A DNA stretch of 64,000 bases from Bordetella flabilis (GCF_001676725.1 NZ_CP016172.1:2604001-2668000); one strand, 5' to 3'. Positions 45,829 through 54,300 are shown, counted from the first letter of the stretch. Program-made: numbers and translations. The notes: a model not told the origin generated them from the letters alone.

Positions 45829-47277
45829 ATGGGATATTTGATGGATCTTCGTCCGCCCTTCTTCAGAGGGGTTACCTCCAGCCGGAAATCGGCGCACGGC
45901 GCGCTGACCGCTTTATGGCAGATGGCGGAAATGCCGGACGAGGCCTTGGGCTACGTCGATCTGCCCGGCACCGATCCCGTCCTCCCTTCGTCGTTCGCCG
46001 TCGGCATGGCGGCCCAGTGCAGCATCGCCGCGGCTGCGCTGGCTGCCGCGGAAATCTGGCATCTGCGCGGTGGCAAGCGCCAGCGCGTGTCCGTCGACAT
46101 GCGCCACGCGGCTCAGGAAACGCGCGGCTATTTCACCCTTGACGGCGTGCAGCCCAATCTCTGGGACAAGATCACCGGCGTCTACCGCTGCGGCGATGGC
46201 AACTGGGTCCGCATACACGCCAACTTCGCGCATCATCGCGATGGCGCTTTGTCTCTCCTGGGCTGTCCCACCGGCGCCACGGTGAATCGCGATGCCGTGG
46301 AACGGGCGCTGTCGCGTTGGAGCGCGCTGGAATTCGAGCAGGCCGCCGCGGACGCGGGGCTGGTTGTCGCGGCCCTGCGCAGCTTCGACGAATGGGACCG
46401 CCATCCCCAGGGCATCGCCGTGTCGCAGTTGCCGCTGGTAAGCATCGAACGTATCGGCGATGCGCCGTCGCGGCCCTTGCCGCGTTACGGGCATGACCCC
46501 CGGCCGCTCAAGGACATACGCGTGCTGGATCTCACGCGTATCCTGGCCGGGCCGGTCTGCGGCCGCACGCTGGCCGCCTACGGCGCCGACGTCATGCTGT
46601 TGAATTCTCCGAATCTGCCGAATATCGCCGCCATCGCGGAGACCAGCCGCGGCAAGCTCTCCGTGCACGCGGACTTGGATACGGCCACCGGCCGTATCAC
46701 GCTCGGCAACCTGTTGCGCAGCGCGCATATTCTCGTGCAGGGCTACCGGCCCGGAGCCCTGGACGCCCTGGGTTTCGGTCCGCAGGACGCGGCGCGTATC
46801 CGTCCCGGCATCGTCTACGTTTCCCTGTCCGCCTACGGCCATGTCGGTCCCTGGGCGACGCGCCGAGGCTTCGATTCGCTGGTACAGACCGCGTCCGGCT
46901 TCAATCATGCCGAATCGCAGGCCGCGCGCCAGGAAGCGCCGCGCCCCATGCCAGTCCAGATACTGGACTACGCGAGCGGTTACCTGATGGCGTTTGGCGC
47001 ACAGGCCGCGCTGGCGCGCCAGGCGGTGGAGGGCGGCAGTTGGCACGTGCGGGTGTCGCTGGCGCAGACCGCGCGCTGGCTGCGCGGGCTGCCCCGCGTA
47101 CCGAACGGCCTTGCCTGCCCATTACCGGCGCTGGACGGCTACCTGGAAGAAACCGAATCGGGTTTCGGCAGGCTGGTCGCGGTGCGCCATGCCGCCCGGT
47201 TCTCCGCCACGGCCCCGAAGTGGATCCGGCCTTCGGTACCGCCCGGCACCAATCCCACCGTGTGGCCGTTCAGTTAG
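45829..47277 (+). CDS. CaiB/BaiF (family III) CoA-transferase, permuted architecture
   Basis: 482 residues. The standard family N-terminal motif LKDIRVLDLTRILAGP begins only at residue 227, and the catalytic Asp349 lies in RRGFDSLVQTASG. Residues 50-215 instead resemble the middle/C-terminal part of a normal family III enzyme (GMAAQCSIAAAALAAAEIWHLRGGKRQRVSVDMRHAA, YRCGDGNWVRIHAN). The chain thus reads like a permutation with a partial duplication. Moves CoA between carboxylic acids. It has no good ribosome site; ATGs at 45829 and 45841 are both possible. Confidence 0.85.
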   Translation: MGYLMDLRPPFFRGVTSSRKSAHGALTALWQMAEMPDEALGYVDLPGTDPVLPSSFAVGMAAQCSIAAAALAAAEIWHLRGGKRQRVSVDMRHAAQETRGYFTLDGVQPNLWDKITGVYRCGDGNWVRIHANFAHHRDGALSLLGCPTGATVNRDAVERALSRWSALEFEQAAADAGLVVAALRSFDEWDRHPQGIAVSQLPLVSIERIGDAPSRPLPRYGHDPRPLKDIRVLDLTRILAGPVCGRTLAAYGADVMLLNSPNLPNIAAIAETSRGKLSVHADLDTATGRITLGNLLRSAHILVQGYRPGALDALGFGPQDAARIRPGIVYVSLSAYGHVGPWATRRGFDSLVQTASGFNHAESQAARQEAPRPMPVQILDYASGYLMAFGAQAALARQAVEGGSWHVRVSLAQTARWLRGLPRVPNGLACPLPALDGYLEETESGFGRLVAVRHAARFSATAPKWIRPSVPPGTNPTVWPFS

Positions 47278-47385
47278 CACCTCGTCGCCGCCGCGCACGC
47301 TAACCCAGGCCCCGGGCCGCTGGGCTTTTCCGGTAGACTTTTCATCCCGTGCCCCTCTCGGGACGTCATCGGTCCAGGTGCCACC

Positions 47386-47739
47386 ATGTCCACCACCATC
47401 TATCACAACCCACGGTGCGGCACCTCCCGCACCGTGCTGGAACATCTCGTCGAAGCCGGCATGTCGCCGACCGTTATCGAATACCTGAAGACGCCGCCAT
47501 CGCGCTCGACCTTGCAGGCATTGATCGCCCAGGCCGGTCTGACCGTTCGCGAGGCGGTCCGCACCAAGGAGCCGCTTTACGAGGAGTTGGGACTCGATGC
47601 CGCCGACGTCACCGACGAGCAGTTGCTCGATGCGATGATCGACAATCCGATCCTGATCAACCGGCCCTTCGTCATCACGCCCATCGGCACACGGCTTTGC
47701 CGTCCCGCGGACGTCCTGCGCGAAATCCTGCCTGGCTAG
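47386..47739 (+). CDS. arsC: Arsenate reductase, glutaredoxin type (ArsC)
   Basis: 117 residues. Catalytic Cys11 in HNPRCGTSR, and the arginine-containing block NRPFVITPIGTRLCRP near 90-105, define the ArsC fold of the thioredoxin superfamily. The C-terminal catalytic arginines expected for arsenate reduction are there. Not in an ars operon; many such stand-alone homologues act in general thiol redox. TAGACT at 47334-47339 could be a -10. Confidence 0.88.
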   Translation: MSTTIYHNPRCGTSRTVLEHLVEAGMSPTVIEYLKTPPSRSTLQALIAQAGLTVREAVRTKEPLYEELGLDAADVTDEQLLDAMIDNPILINRPFVITPIGTRLCRPADVLREILPG

Positions 47740-47774
47740 GGCGGTCCGTCGCGCGAAGCGCCGCACCAGGGGGA

Positions 47775-48320
47775 TCAGCGTTGCGGGTTCTGCTGGCGCC
47801 AGGCGCGCAATGCGTCCAGGGTGTTGGTGACGTGATGCTCCGGATCGCTATCCGTGTACGCGTAGATTACCCGGCCGGGCGGCACGATCACGTAGGAAAC
47901 GCGCTGCGCATACGCCGGGTTGCGGTCGTGCACGGCGTCATACGCGCGCATGATGCGCTGGTCGGCGTCCGCCGCCACGGCGAACTTGCTCTGGCATGCG
48001 CTGACCGAAAAGCGCTGAAGCACGTCGATGTCATCGGCGGAAACGCCGATCACCCGGGCGCCCAGGTCGCGGTACTGCTCCGTCGCCTCGGCAAAATTGT
48101 GCGCCTCGATCGTGCATCCCTTGGTGAATGCCGCGGGATAGAAGTACAGCACGACCGGGCCGTCGCGCAGGGCGCGCGCCAGCTCAAAGGTGAACGGCTT
48201 GCCGTCCAACGCCGCCTGGGTGGAGAAATCGGGCGCCGTGGCGCCGACGGGCAGCGCGCCCCATGCGGCCGGTGCGGCGCACAGCGCGAGCGCCAGGGAC
48301 AAGGTGGCGGGGGTTTTCAT
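47775..48320 (-). CDS. Periplasmic peroxiredoxin (BCP/PrxQ-like)
   Basis: 181 residues from the ATG at 48320, with a signal peptide of about 21 residues (ends AAWG). Peroxidatic Cys69 is in PAAFTKGCT (P-x3-T-x2-C); a second cysteine at 109 (SACQSKF) may resolve it, a wider spacing than the five residues of classic BCP. Likely protects exported proteins from peroxides. Convergent with arsC. Confidence 0.87.
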   Translation of the reverse strand: MKTPATLSLALALCAAPAAWGALPVGATAPDFSTQAALDGKPFTFELARALRDGPVVLYFYPAAFTKGCTIEAHNFAEATEQYRDLGARVIGVSADDIDVLQRFSVSACQSKFAVAADADQRIMRAYDAVHDRNPAYAQRVSYVIVPPGRVIYAYTDSDPEHHVTNTLDALRAWRQQNPQR

Positions 48321-48405
48321 GGTGACCTCTGCGGCGGCGTAAGGATGGCGCCCGGCGGATGCCGGCACGGGGGCGTATCGGTTTGGCCATTATGGCACCA
48401 CGGTC

Positions 48406-48430
48406 CCGTACCGCGTACCACCCGGTACGG
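48406..48430 (-). terminator. Hairpin downstream of the DUF3455 gene
   Basis: CCGTACCG (48406-48413) pairs with CGGTACGG (48423-48430) around 9 nt, 24 bp beyond the DUF3455 stop. No U-tract. Possible end of the leftward transcript from the sheath-fusion gene. Confidence 0.4.
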
Positions 48431-48453
48431 CATGTAGCGCGCCCACCATCGCG

Positions 48454-48963
48454 TTACCGCAGGAACACGTACTGGGCCATATAGGGCGACTCAGCGGATT
48501 GATGTTCTGTCGCGCAGGCCGCCTCCGGCGCGGCCCCGCCCACCGTTCCGACCCGCTGCACATACCGCACGGCGGCCAGCATTCCCGGCCCCGCGACACT
48601 GGTACTGGCCAATAGCAGCTGCGGTACGCTGCGCGGTGCTTCGCTCGGGATCTGTCCGATGACGCGGCCCGTGATGCCACTGCCATCGCTGGCTCGCCAC
48701 GTAGGCCCGGGGCCATGTTCGACCAGGGGGCGGCCGTTCGCGTCATACAAGCGGGCATGCGGGGCGATGTATTGCCATTGCAGCCGGCGGGACGCGTCGT
48801 ACTCGCACGAGTACGCCTGGTAGCCCACCGCGGTGAGGGTCAGCACCGGCGTGCCGGTGGGCGGATCGATGGGGGAGGCCGATGGCGCCCGCGCAACCAA
48901 TAGCGCGGTGCCGGCCAGCGCGGCGGCGATAGGCCGAGCGGCGCGGGGACGTCGGACAGGCAT
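48454..48963 (-). CDS. Secreted DUF3455 protein
   Basis: 169 residues with a signal peptide (to about 30, APSASP). DUF3455 features: LTLTAVGYQAYSCEYD, LYDANGRPLVEHGPGPTWRASDGSGITGRVI, then VRYVQRVGTVGGAAP and a terminal YMAQYVFLR. Two cysteines (YSCEYD and AACATE) could form a disulfide. Function unknown in the family. It follows the TssB-TssC fusion by 78 bp on the same strand and may be co-transcribed with it. Confidence 0.85.
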   Translation of the reverse strand: MPVRRPRAARPIAAALAGTALLVARAPSASPIDPPTGTPVLTLTAVGYQAYSCEYDASRRLQWQYIAPHARLYDANGRPLVEHGPGPTWRASDGSGITGRVIGQIPSEAPRSVPQLLLASTSVAGPGMLAAVRYVQRVGTVGGAAPEAACATEHQSAESPYMAQYVFLR

Positions 48964-49041
48964 GGAGGGGTTCCTTTGGTGGGCGCGTCGGCGCAGTCGG
49001 AAATGGGCGGCGGGGCCGCGAGTAGCCGGGTCGCGGCGCGA

Positions 49042-50862
49042 TCAGGGCCAGGCGATGGCGCCATGTTGCATGGCGCGCAGCAGCAGCGGTGTCGTGTCGT
49101 CCGCGCGCTGGCCCGGGGGCAACGCATTCGCAGGCGCGGCCGCGACGGGCAGGGGCGTGGCCGAGACGCCGGTGGCGGATGCGGACGGGGGCGAGGCACG
49201 CGAGGTCGCGTCGCGCTTCATCTGGAAAGCGATGCGGCAGCATGCGTACAGATAGGGCAGCCGGGACGATAGGTGCGCCTGGGCCGCGGCGTCTCCGGAG
49301 GCGCGCACGGCGGGACGGTTGAACGATGGGGCGGCGATGATGCCGGCGACATCGTGCCGCGCATGCCCGACGAGCGGCATCAGGCCGCCTCGGGTCAATT
49401 CCGCCTCCTGGTGGTCGCCGATGATCGCTTCGGTCGGATAGGCAGCGGCCTGGCCGTCGCCGGTATCCACGATGGCGGTCGGCGCCATCGGCGTGGCGGC
49501 CATGCCGAGTTCGGCGTCGCGCGCGCGCAGGCACCAGTCGTAGTAATGGAAGGCGCGGTTCATATTCGCCGCCATGGCATACGCGGCATTCGCCCAGGTG
49601 TAGTGGCTCAGGTCGGATGCGCTCAGTTCCTCCTCGAAGGGGAATGCCTCCACCTGCTGCCCCTGCGCGCCATACGGCGGGCGCGCGGCGAAGCGAGGCA
49701 TGGCCAGGCCGATATAGCGCGACGCATCCAGGTCGCGCAAAGCCTGCCACGCCGCATGTTGGCCGGTCTCCAGCGATTTCGAGAGATCGCGCCGGCCTTG
49801 CAGTTCGCGCCACGAGCCCATCAACATGACGGCGGAGTCGACGCCGGTAATGAAGGGGGTGTACGACGCGGCGGACATCCGCGCGATCTGCGTCAGCAGT
49901 GCCACGTCGGGGTCGCTGTGGTCGAAATAGTAGTCGGCCACCAGGGCGCCGAAGGGCCGACCCAGCGAGGGACCTTCACCGAGGGCGAGCTTGCAGAATA
50001 CCGGGCTCCGGTCCCAAGAACTTTCCGCATAGCGGTGCAGGCTGCGATGGAATTCCGCCTTGGACAGATTCATCACACGCAGCGCGAGGCCGCGATCGTC
50101 GGCGGTATGCGTAACCAGCCAGTGCAGCCCGCGCCAACTGCCTTCCAGCTGCTGGAACGCCGCGGCATGCAGTATGGCGTTGACCTGACGGTTGAGCAGG
50201 CTGTCGATACGTGCGATGAGGGCCTGGGCGGTCCTGTGCATGTCTTCCGATACGCCGGCAACTGGCCCGAGCGCGTGCGCCGACAGCGTGTCCAGCGCCT
50301 GGACCACGACATTGCGCGTCCTGGCCGCCACGCCGTCGTCCACGGGGCCACGGGTCGGCGGCATCACGGCGCTCAGTGCCCGGCGGGCGTGCAGCAGCTT
50401 GGCCAGCGGCGGCACGTTGCGGGCGATCGCGTCCGGACCGAAATCCTCCAGGCACTGGAATGTAAGGTCCACGCTCAGGCGGCCGTGTCCGGTCAAGGCG
50501 TTGGGAACGCTCATGGCGACCCGGGGCCGCACTTGCCTCAGGCGGTCGTCGAAATCGTGGATGCCGATGGGCAGGAAAGGACGGTCCGCGACGGGTGGCA
50601 GAGGATCCCCGGGCTGCCCGGAAAGGTCGGCCAGGACGCCCATTACGAAAGGCGCCGGCGCGTCGCCTGGCGACCTGTCGTTGCTCACGGCTGGGACATG
50701 CGCGAGCGCCGATGCGAGGGCTGCGGCGGACGTGGCGTGGGCTGGCTGTATCGGCGGCTGCCGCGCGCTGCGCAGCAGTCCGGCATAGCCGTCCTGGATC
50801 GCCCGCGGTCCTGGCGAGCCGGGATCGGTTGAATCGACGGATTGGTGGATACGATTGGCCAT
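49042..50862 (-). CDS. TssB-TssC fusion (type VI secretion sheath homologue), orphan
   Basis: 606 residues from the ATG at 50862 (AGGAG seven bases before). Residues about 71-165 are TssB-like: PFVMGVLADLSGQPGDPLPPV, NALTGHGRLSVDLTFQCLEDF and PPLAKLLHARRAL. Residues about 205-550 are TssC-like: LNRQVNAILHAAAFQQLEGSW, PFGALVADYYFDH, CLRARDAE, YPTEAIIGDHQEAEL and SSRLPYLYACCRIAF. TssB and TssC are normally separate proteins that polymerise into the contractile sheath. Missing here are the TssB N-terminal strand, replaced by an unrelated 70-residue leader, and about 45-50 C-terminal TssC residues, replaced by an Ala/Pro-rich tail (551-606). No other T6SS gene is in the window. Not a simple frameshift: other frames do not encode the missing part. 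Confidence 0.85.
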   Translation of the reverse strand: MANRIHQSVDSTDPGSPGPRAIQDGYAGLLRSARQPPIQPAHATSAAALASALAHVPAVSNDRSPGDAPAPFVMGVLADLSGQPGDPLPPVADRPFLPIGIHDFDDRLRQVRPRVAMSVPNALTGHGRLSVDLTFQCLEDFGPDAIARNVPPLAKLLHARRALSAVMPPTRGPVDDGVAARTRNVVVQALDTLSAHALGPVAGVSEDMHRTAQALIARIDSLLNRQVNAILHAAAFQQLEGSWRGLHWLVTHTADDRGLALRVMNLSKAEFHRSLHRYAESSWDRSPVFCKLALGEGPSLGRPFGALVADYYFDHSDPDVALLTQIARMSAASYTPFITGVDSAVMLMGSWRELQGRRDLSKSLETGQHAAWQALRDLDASRYIGLAMPRFAARPPYGAQGQQVEAFPFEEELSASDLSHYTWANAAYAMAANMNRAFHYYDWCLRARDAELGMAATPMAPTAIVDTGDGQAAAYPTEAIIGDHQEAELTRGGLMPLVGHARHDVAGIIAAPSFNRPAVRASGDAAAQAHLSSRLPYLYACCRIAFQMKRDATSRASPPSASATGVSATPLPVAAAPANALPPGQRADDTTPLLLRAMQHGAIAWP

Positions 50863-51185
50863 GCTGCACTCCTGTCGTTCGCGTCCACCGTCGGCCGCAC
50901 GCGGCTCGCGCACGGCGGCAACGCCGGGCCAGCTCCATGGCTTATCGGGACGCTTGGTCGCGCTGACGGCCGATCGCCGCCGCATGCCAGTAAAACGGCT
51001 CACCCGCGGCTTTATTCCGTCCCGTGGGCTGCTGCGGACCATCCGACTGCCGTGGTGATGAAGCGGGCGGCGAAGGCACCCTGCATGACGTCAGGGCGTG
51101 CGCTGGCCGCCGCCGGGCCTTTCGATGGTGTGAGGTTGCGCACTCCGCGCATGCCGGGAGATGCAAGCCCGGCGGCGGAGCGCGC
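50863..51185. other. Gap between the sheath-fusion and Gln-rich genes
   Basis: 323 bp, no supported ORF. It should carry the leftward promoter of the fusion gene if that is not read through from the Gln-rich gene. I see only GC-rich short dyads (e.g. around 51095-51120) and no convincing promoter. Confidence 0.45.
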
Positions 51186-53270
51186 TTAACGCTGTGCTTC
51201 CCGTATGGGCCCGCGCTGGCCGCGTTGGCGGTCCTGGACCTGGCGCTGCTGCACCTGCTGGCGTTGCACCTGCATCTGCCGGACTTGTTGCTGCCGGGCC
51301 TGATGTTCACGCGCCACCTGGCGTTGCGCCTGATGGTGCTGTTGTTCGATCTGGCGCTGCTGCGCCGGACGCTGTTGCCATATCTGCGGTTGCCGCATCT
51401 GTTGCGGGCCCATCGGCTGCTGTCGGACCTGTTGCTGCTGGAATTGCTGCCGCTGCTGGTACTGCGATTGCTGGCGTTGGAACTGCTGCTGGCGCTGCTG
51501 TTGTTGCTGGAATTGCTGGCGTTGCTGGTACTGCTGCTGCTGTTGCCGTTGGAATTGCTGGCGCTGCTGGTATTGCTGCTGTTGTTGCTGCTGGAATTGC
51601 TGGCGCTGCTGGTATTGCTGCTGTTGTTGCTGCTGGAATTGCTGGCGTTGCTGGAATTGCTGCTGCTGTTGCTGCTGGAACTGCTGGCGCTGCTGCAGTT
51701 GTCTTTGCTGGGACTCCTGCTGCTGGCGTTGCTGGAACTGCTGTTGCTGGAGCCGCTGCTGCTGCTCGGATTGCTGCTGCTGGAGCTGCTGCTGTTGCTG
51801 CTGCAACTGCTGTTGCCGCAATTGCTGTTGGAACTGGGTCTGCGGCACCACGGGCGCCCGGGGCGGCTGCAAGGATCGCTGCTGGTACTGTTGCTGGTCC
51901 AGATTGCGCTGCAGTTGCTGCTGCTGCAACTGCTGCTGCTGGCGCAACTGCTGTTGCTGGAGTTGTTGCTGGAACTGCTGTTGACGCTGCGGCTGAGCCG
52001 CCTGCGAAGGAGAAGTCAGGGGCAGGCGCGGCGTCTGGGCTTGCGCCTGGAACTGCGGATCGCCCTGCTGCAGCCTGCGCGGGATGTCGCTTCGCGGGCG
52101 GTCCAAACGCTCGTGCATCTGCTGGCGTTGCGTCGAGGCCAGCCGCTCCTGGCTTTCCCGTTGCTGCTCCAGCTCGCGGCGTTGCGTTCGCATGTGCTGC
52201 AGTTGGCCGCCGCGGCCCGGCCAGGCGCCATCCGGCCGCTCATGCCTGTCGAATCCCTCGCCGGAGCGTCCTGCGCCACGAATTGGTGCGCGCCACGCGT
52301 CGGGGCTACCCGCGGGATGGGCAAAGGCCGCATGCACGGGGCGGCCGCGATTCACGGACATGAACTGTTCGCGCTGGCGGCCGGCCTGGCGGTCCAGCTC
52401 GGTCTGCGCCCGCAAGGGCGGGACGTGCCGCTCGCGTTGCGCGGCCCGTTCGCGGGCGTCGGGTCCCCTGCGCAGGCCTCCCGGACCGCCGTGGTAGCTG
52501 ACGCGCGGCCCGTGACGGTGCTCCACGTTCCTCGGGTGGTGGTAGACATAGCGCACACGACCGGGATCCACGCGCGTGATGGCGCGGTTGTAGTAGAAGT
52601 GCCGGTCCTTCCAATAGCCGCCGAGATACCCGATGCCGATATAACCGAAGCCATAGTCGATGCCGCCGTAGTAACCGATGTGCGGTCCCCAATAGCCGGG
52701 GGACCAGCGATACCCGCTGCCGGCGTACGACCAGTAGCCGGGAGTCCACAAGGCGCCGACATACGGCGCGAGGACCCAGGTCCCGGGCACCCAATAGAAG
52801 CCGTATGCGTTGCGCGCCCAGTACCCCGGAATCCAGATGTAGCCATCGCCTGGCGCCGCGGGCTGCGCGTATACCGGAATCGGAGGGGGCGGTTCGGCCG
52901 AGACGGCGACAGGCGCCAGATTCGCGTCGGCGGGATCCGGGCCGTCGGCGGCCAGGGGCGCCTGCCCGTCCTGCGCCGAAGCCGGGTCCGCGCCGTCAGA
53001 TGGGACGGGTGGTATCCCGGCGTCCGGGTCCGGCGATGCCGCGTATTGCGGCTGGGAGGGATCCAGCCCGGATGGGTCGGGCGACTGCTCCGGCGCGTTC
53101 CCGGAGCCCGTTGCGGTGGAATATGGCAGTCCGCCATCGTGGCCGACGGCCGGCAAGGATTGAGGGTAAGCGGTCTGCGCGCGCGGCGTCGTCATGCCTG
53201 ACATGACGGCGGTCAACAGCACCGCCCCGGCCGCCAGGCGCCCGATGCGCGGAGAATAAGCGGTATCCAT
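51186..53270 (-). CDS. Secreted WxxGxW-repeat protein with long glutamine-rich tail
   Basis: 694 residues with an N-terminal signal sequence (to about 32). Residues 60-140 are Pro/Asp/Ala-rich. Four aromatic repeats follow: WIPGYW (146), WVPGTW (160), WTPGYW (175) and WSPGYW (189), spaced 14-15 apart, then a Gly/Tyr segment. This is the WXXGXW/YXWV repeat class of envelope proteins. From about 430 to 690 the chain is mostly Gln with regular Arg, Phe and Tyr, a likely coiled coil or amyloid-like fibre. It follows a small lipoprotein gene by 27 bp and precedes the sheath fusion. Confidence 0.85.
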   Translation of the reverse strand: MDTAYSPRIGRLAAGAVLLTAVMSGMTTPRAQTAYPQSLPAVGHDGGLPYSTATGSGNAPEQSPDPSGLDPSQPQYAASPDPDAGIPPVPSDGADPASAQDGQAPLAADGPDPADANLAPVAVSAEPPPPIPVYAQPAAPGDGYIWIPGYWARNAYGFYWVPGTWVLAPYVGALWTPGYWSYAGSGYRWSPGYWGPHIGYYGGIDYGFGYIGIGYLGGYWKDRHFYYNRAITRVDPGRVRYVYHHPRNVEHRHGPRVSYHGGPGGLRRGPDARERAAQRERHVPPLRAQTELDRQAGRQREQFMSVNRGRPVHAAFAHPAGSPDAWRAPIRGAGRSGEGFDRHERPDGAWPGRGGQLQHMRTQRRELEQQRESQERLASTQRQQMHERLDRPRSDIPRRLQQGDPQFQAQAQTPRLPLTSPSQAAQPQRQQQFQQQLQQQQLRQQQQLQQQQLQRNLDQQQYQQRSLQPPRAPVVPQTQFQQQLRQQQLQQQQQQLQQQQSEQQQRLQQQQFQQRQQQESQQRQLQQRQQFQQQQQQQFQQRQQFQQQQQQQYQQRQQFQQQQQQQYQQRQQFQRQQQQQYQQRQQFQQQQQRQQQFQRQQSQYQQRQQFQQQQVRQQPMGPQQMRQPQIWQQRPAQQRQIEQQHHQAQRQVAREHQARQQQVRQMQVQRQQVQQRQVQDRQRGQRGPIREAQR
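51509..51690. repeat. 42-bp tandem repeat array inside the Gln-rich gene
   Basis: Units start at 51509, 51551, 51593 and 51635, with a partial fifth at 51677. The units at 51551 and 51593 are identical; the others differ at a few positions. Each encodes 14 residues on the reverse strand, of the form QQFQQQQQQQYQQR. Since 42 is a multiple of three, unit gain or loss keeps the frame. Confidence 0.88.
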
Positions 53271-53297
53271 GGAACCTCCCCATCAGCCGTGCACCCT

Positions 53298-53435
53298 TCA
53301 GTAGCCGTAGTAATAGTGAGGCGCGGCGGGGTAGTAATAGACCGGCGCCGGCCGGTAGTGGGCCGGGCGCGCCGGTACCACGATGCAGCCGCTAAGCGTA
53401 CTGGTGACTGCCAAGACCGCGATGAGCTTCTTCAT
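53298..53435 (-). CDS. 45-residue tyrosine-rich lipoprotein
   Basis: Reads MKKLIAVLAVTSTLSGC then a Pro/Tyr-rich mature part ending APHYYYGY. Lipobox LSGC with Cys17 and AAGGAG seven bases before the ATG at 53435 make it a convincing gene. The mature protein is only 29 residues, nine of them Tyr, similar in flavour to the aromatic repeats of the next gene, 27 bp downstream. The two are probably one operon and may interact in the envelope. Confidence 0.8.
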   Translation of the reverse strand: MKKLIAVLAVTSTLSGCIVVPARPAHYRPAPVYYYPAAPHYYYGY

Positions 53436-53568
53436 GCCTGACTCCTTGATGCAGCCGCGATACGGTGCACGGCTTCAGTGTAGGCATGCAGTCGATGGAC
53501 AGGGCTCCTTGAAATCGTTTTGAAATGCCTGCCGGGTTACGAATTCCTACGCCGGCAGGCGAGGCAAT

Positions 53569-53973
53569 TCAGTTCATGCGGCCGCTGGCGCCGCCGACAC
53601 TGAAGCGGCCCGCGCCCAGCAGCGCAACCGCGATTGCCGCAAACAGAAACATGCCTTGCAATTCCAGTTGCCAGCCCCCTTGCGCGTTCAGCATGAAGAG
53701 CTGGCCGCGATGCGCCAGCAGGATGGCGACCACCATATTGATGGCGACAATCAGTCCGCCCAGGCGGGTAAAGATGCCGGCGATGATGAGGATGGGCGCG
53801 ACCACTTCGCCGACATAGACGAAATAGCCCAGAAAGCCGGGCAGGCCATGCTGGCTCACCACGTTCACGATGCCGCCGGCGCCATGCGTCATTTTGAAGA
53901 TGCCATGCAACAGAATCAGGATGCCCAGGGCCAGCCGCAGGATCAGCTTGGCCATATCGTCGTGTCGGTTCAT
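53569..53973 (-). CDS. DoxX-family membrane protein
   Basis: 134 residues from the ATG at 53973, with GAGAAG before it. Four membrane helices; LILRLALGILILLHGIFKMTHG and the AGIFTRLGGLIVAINMVVAI pattern are DoxX. Inner-membrane, of unclear biochemical role; relatives link quinone-dependent oxidation and redox stress. An extended -10 (TGCAATAAT) with the short palindrome GCAATTATTGC lies at 54063-54073. Confidence 0.88.
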   Translation of the reverse strand: MNRHDDMAKLILRLALGILILLHGIFKMTHGAGGIVNVVSQHGLPGFLGYFVYVGEVVAPILIIAGIFTRLGGLIVAINMVVAILLAHRGQLFMLNAQGGWQLELQGMFLFAAIAVALLGAGRFSVGGASGRMN

Positions 53974-54300
53974 CGTTTTCTTCTCAAGTTGGTGTGGATG
54001 GGTGGCGCCCGCACCCGGCCGCGATGTCCGCGATCTTGCATCGCCGCCGGCTGGGCGTCGCGCAATTATTGCAAATCTTTCCGGTAAAACCACGCGCGGC
54101 CTGGGCAAGGCTCCACAATTGGTGCGCAAGGCCTTCGGCCGCCTTTCGTTCAGGCGGCGCCGACCTTCGATCGGCTGTCTGCGGCAGCGAGCCAACGAAG
54201 GCGAACGGGTGGTGCGATCGGGACCAACGCCGCCACGGGCTGCAGCCGCCGGGGCCGGCGCGCGGCAGGCAGCCCGGCCGGCCGCCGGGTCAGCCGGCCC
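53974..54300. other. 327-bp region between arginase and doxX
   Basis: Contains the doxX promoter candidate: TGCAATAAT on the reverse strand at 54073-54065, within an 11-bp palindrome GCAATTATTGC (54062-54072), possibly an operator. The part next to arginase is rich in GGCC/CCGG inverted repeats (54270-54300) that may terminate it. No ORF with a ribosome site. Confidence 0.45.

Noticed and set aside
49042-50862. Frameshift or pseudogene explanation for the TssB-TssC fusion
   Set aside because: One frame is open throughout with conserved blocks of both proteins; alternative frames near the end do not contain the missing TssC C-terminus. A diverged pseudogene is still possible but not shown.
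51509-51690. Tandem repeats considered as a CRISPR array
   Set aside because: Units are directly adjacent with no unique spacers and lie inside a coding frame as 14-codon repeats.
51024-53201. Very long rightward Leu/Ala-rich open frames across 51-53 kb
   Set aside because: They are the complement of the Gln-rich coding repeats (CAG/CAA read backwards gives CTG/TTG). No ribosome site and no family match; the reverse strand has a signal peptide and real repeats.
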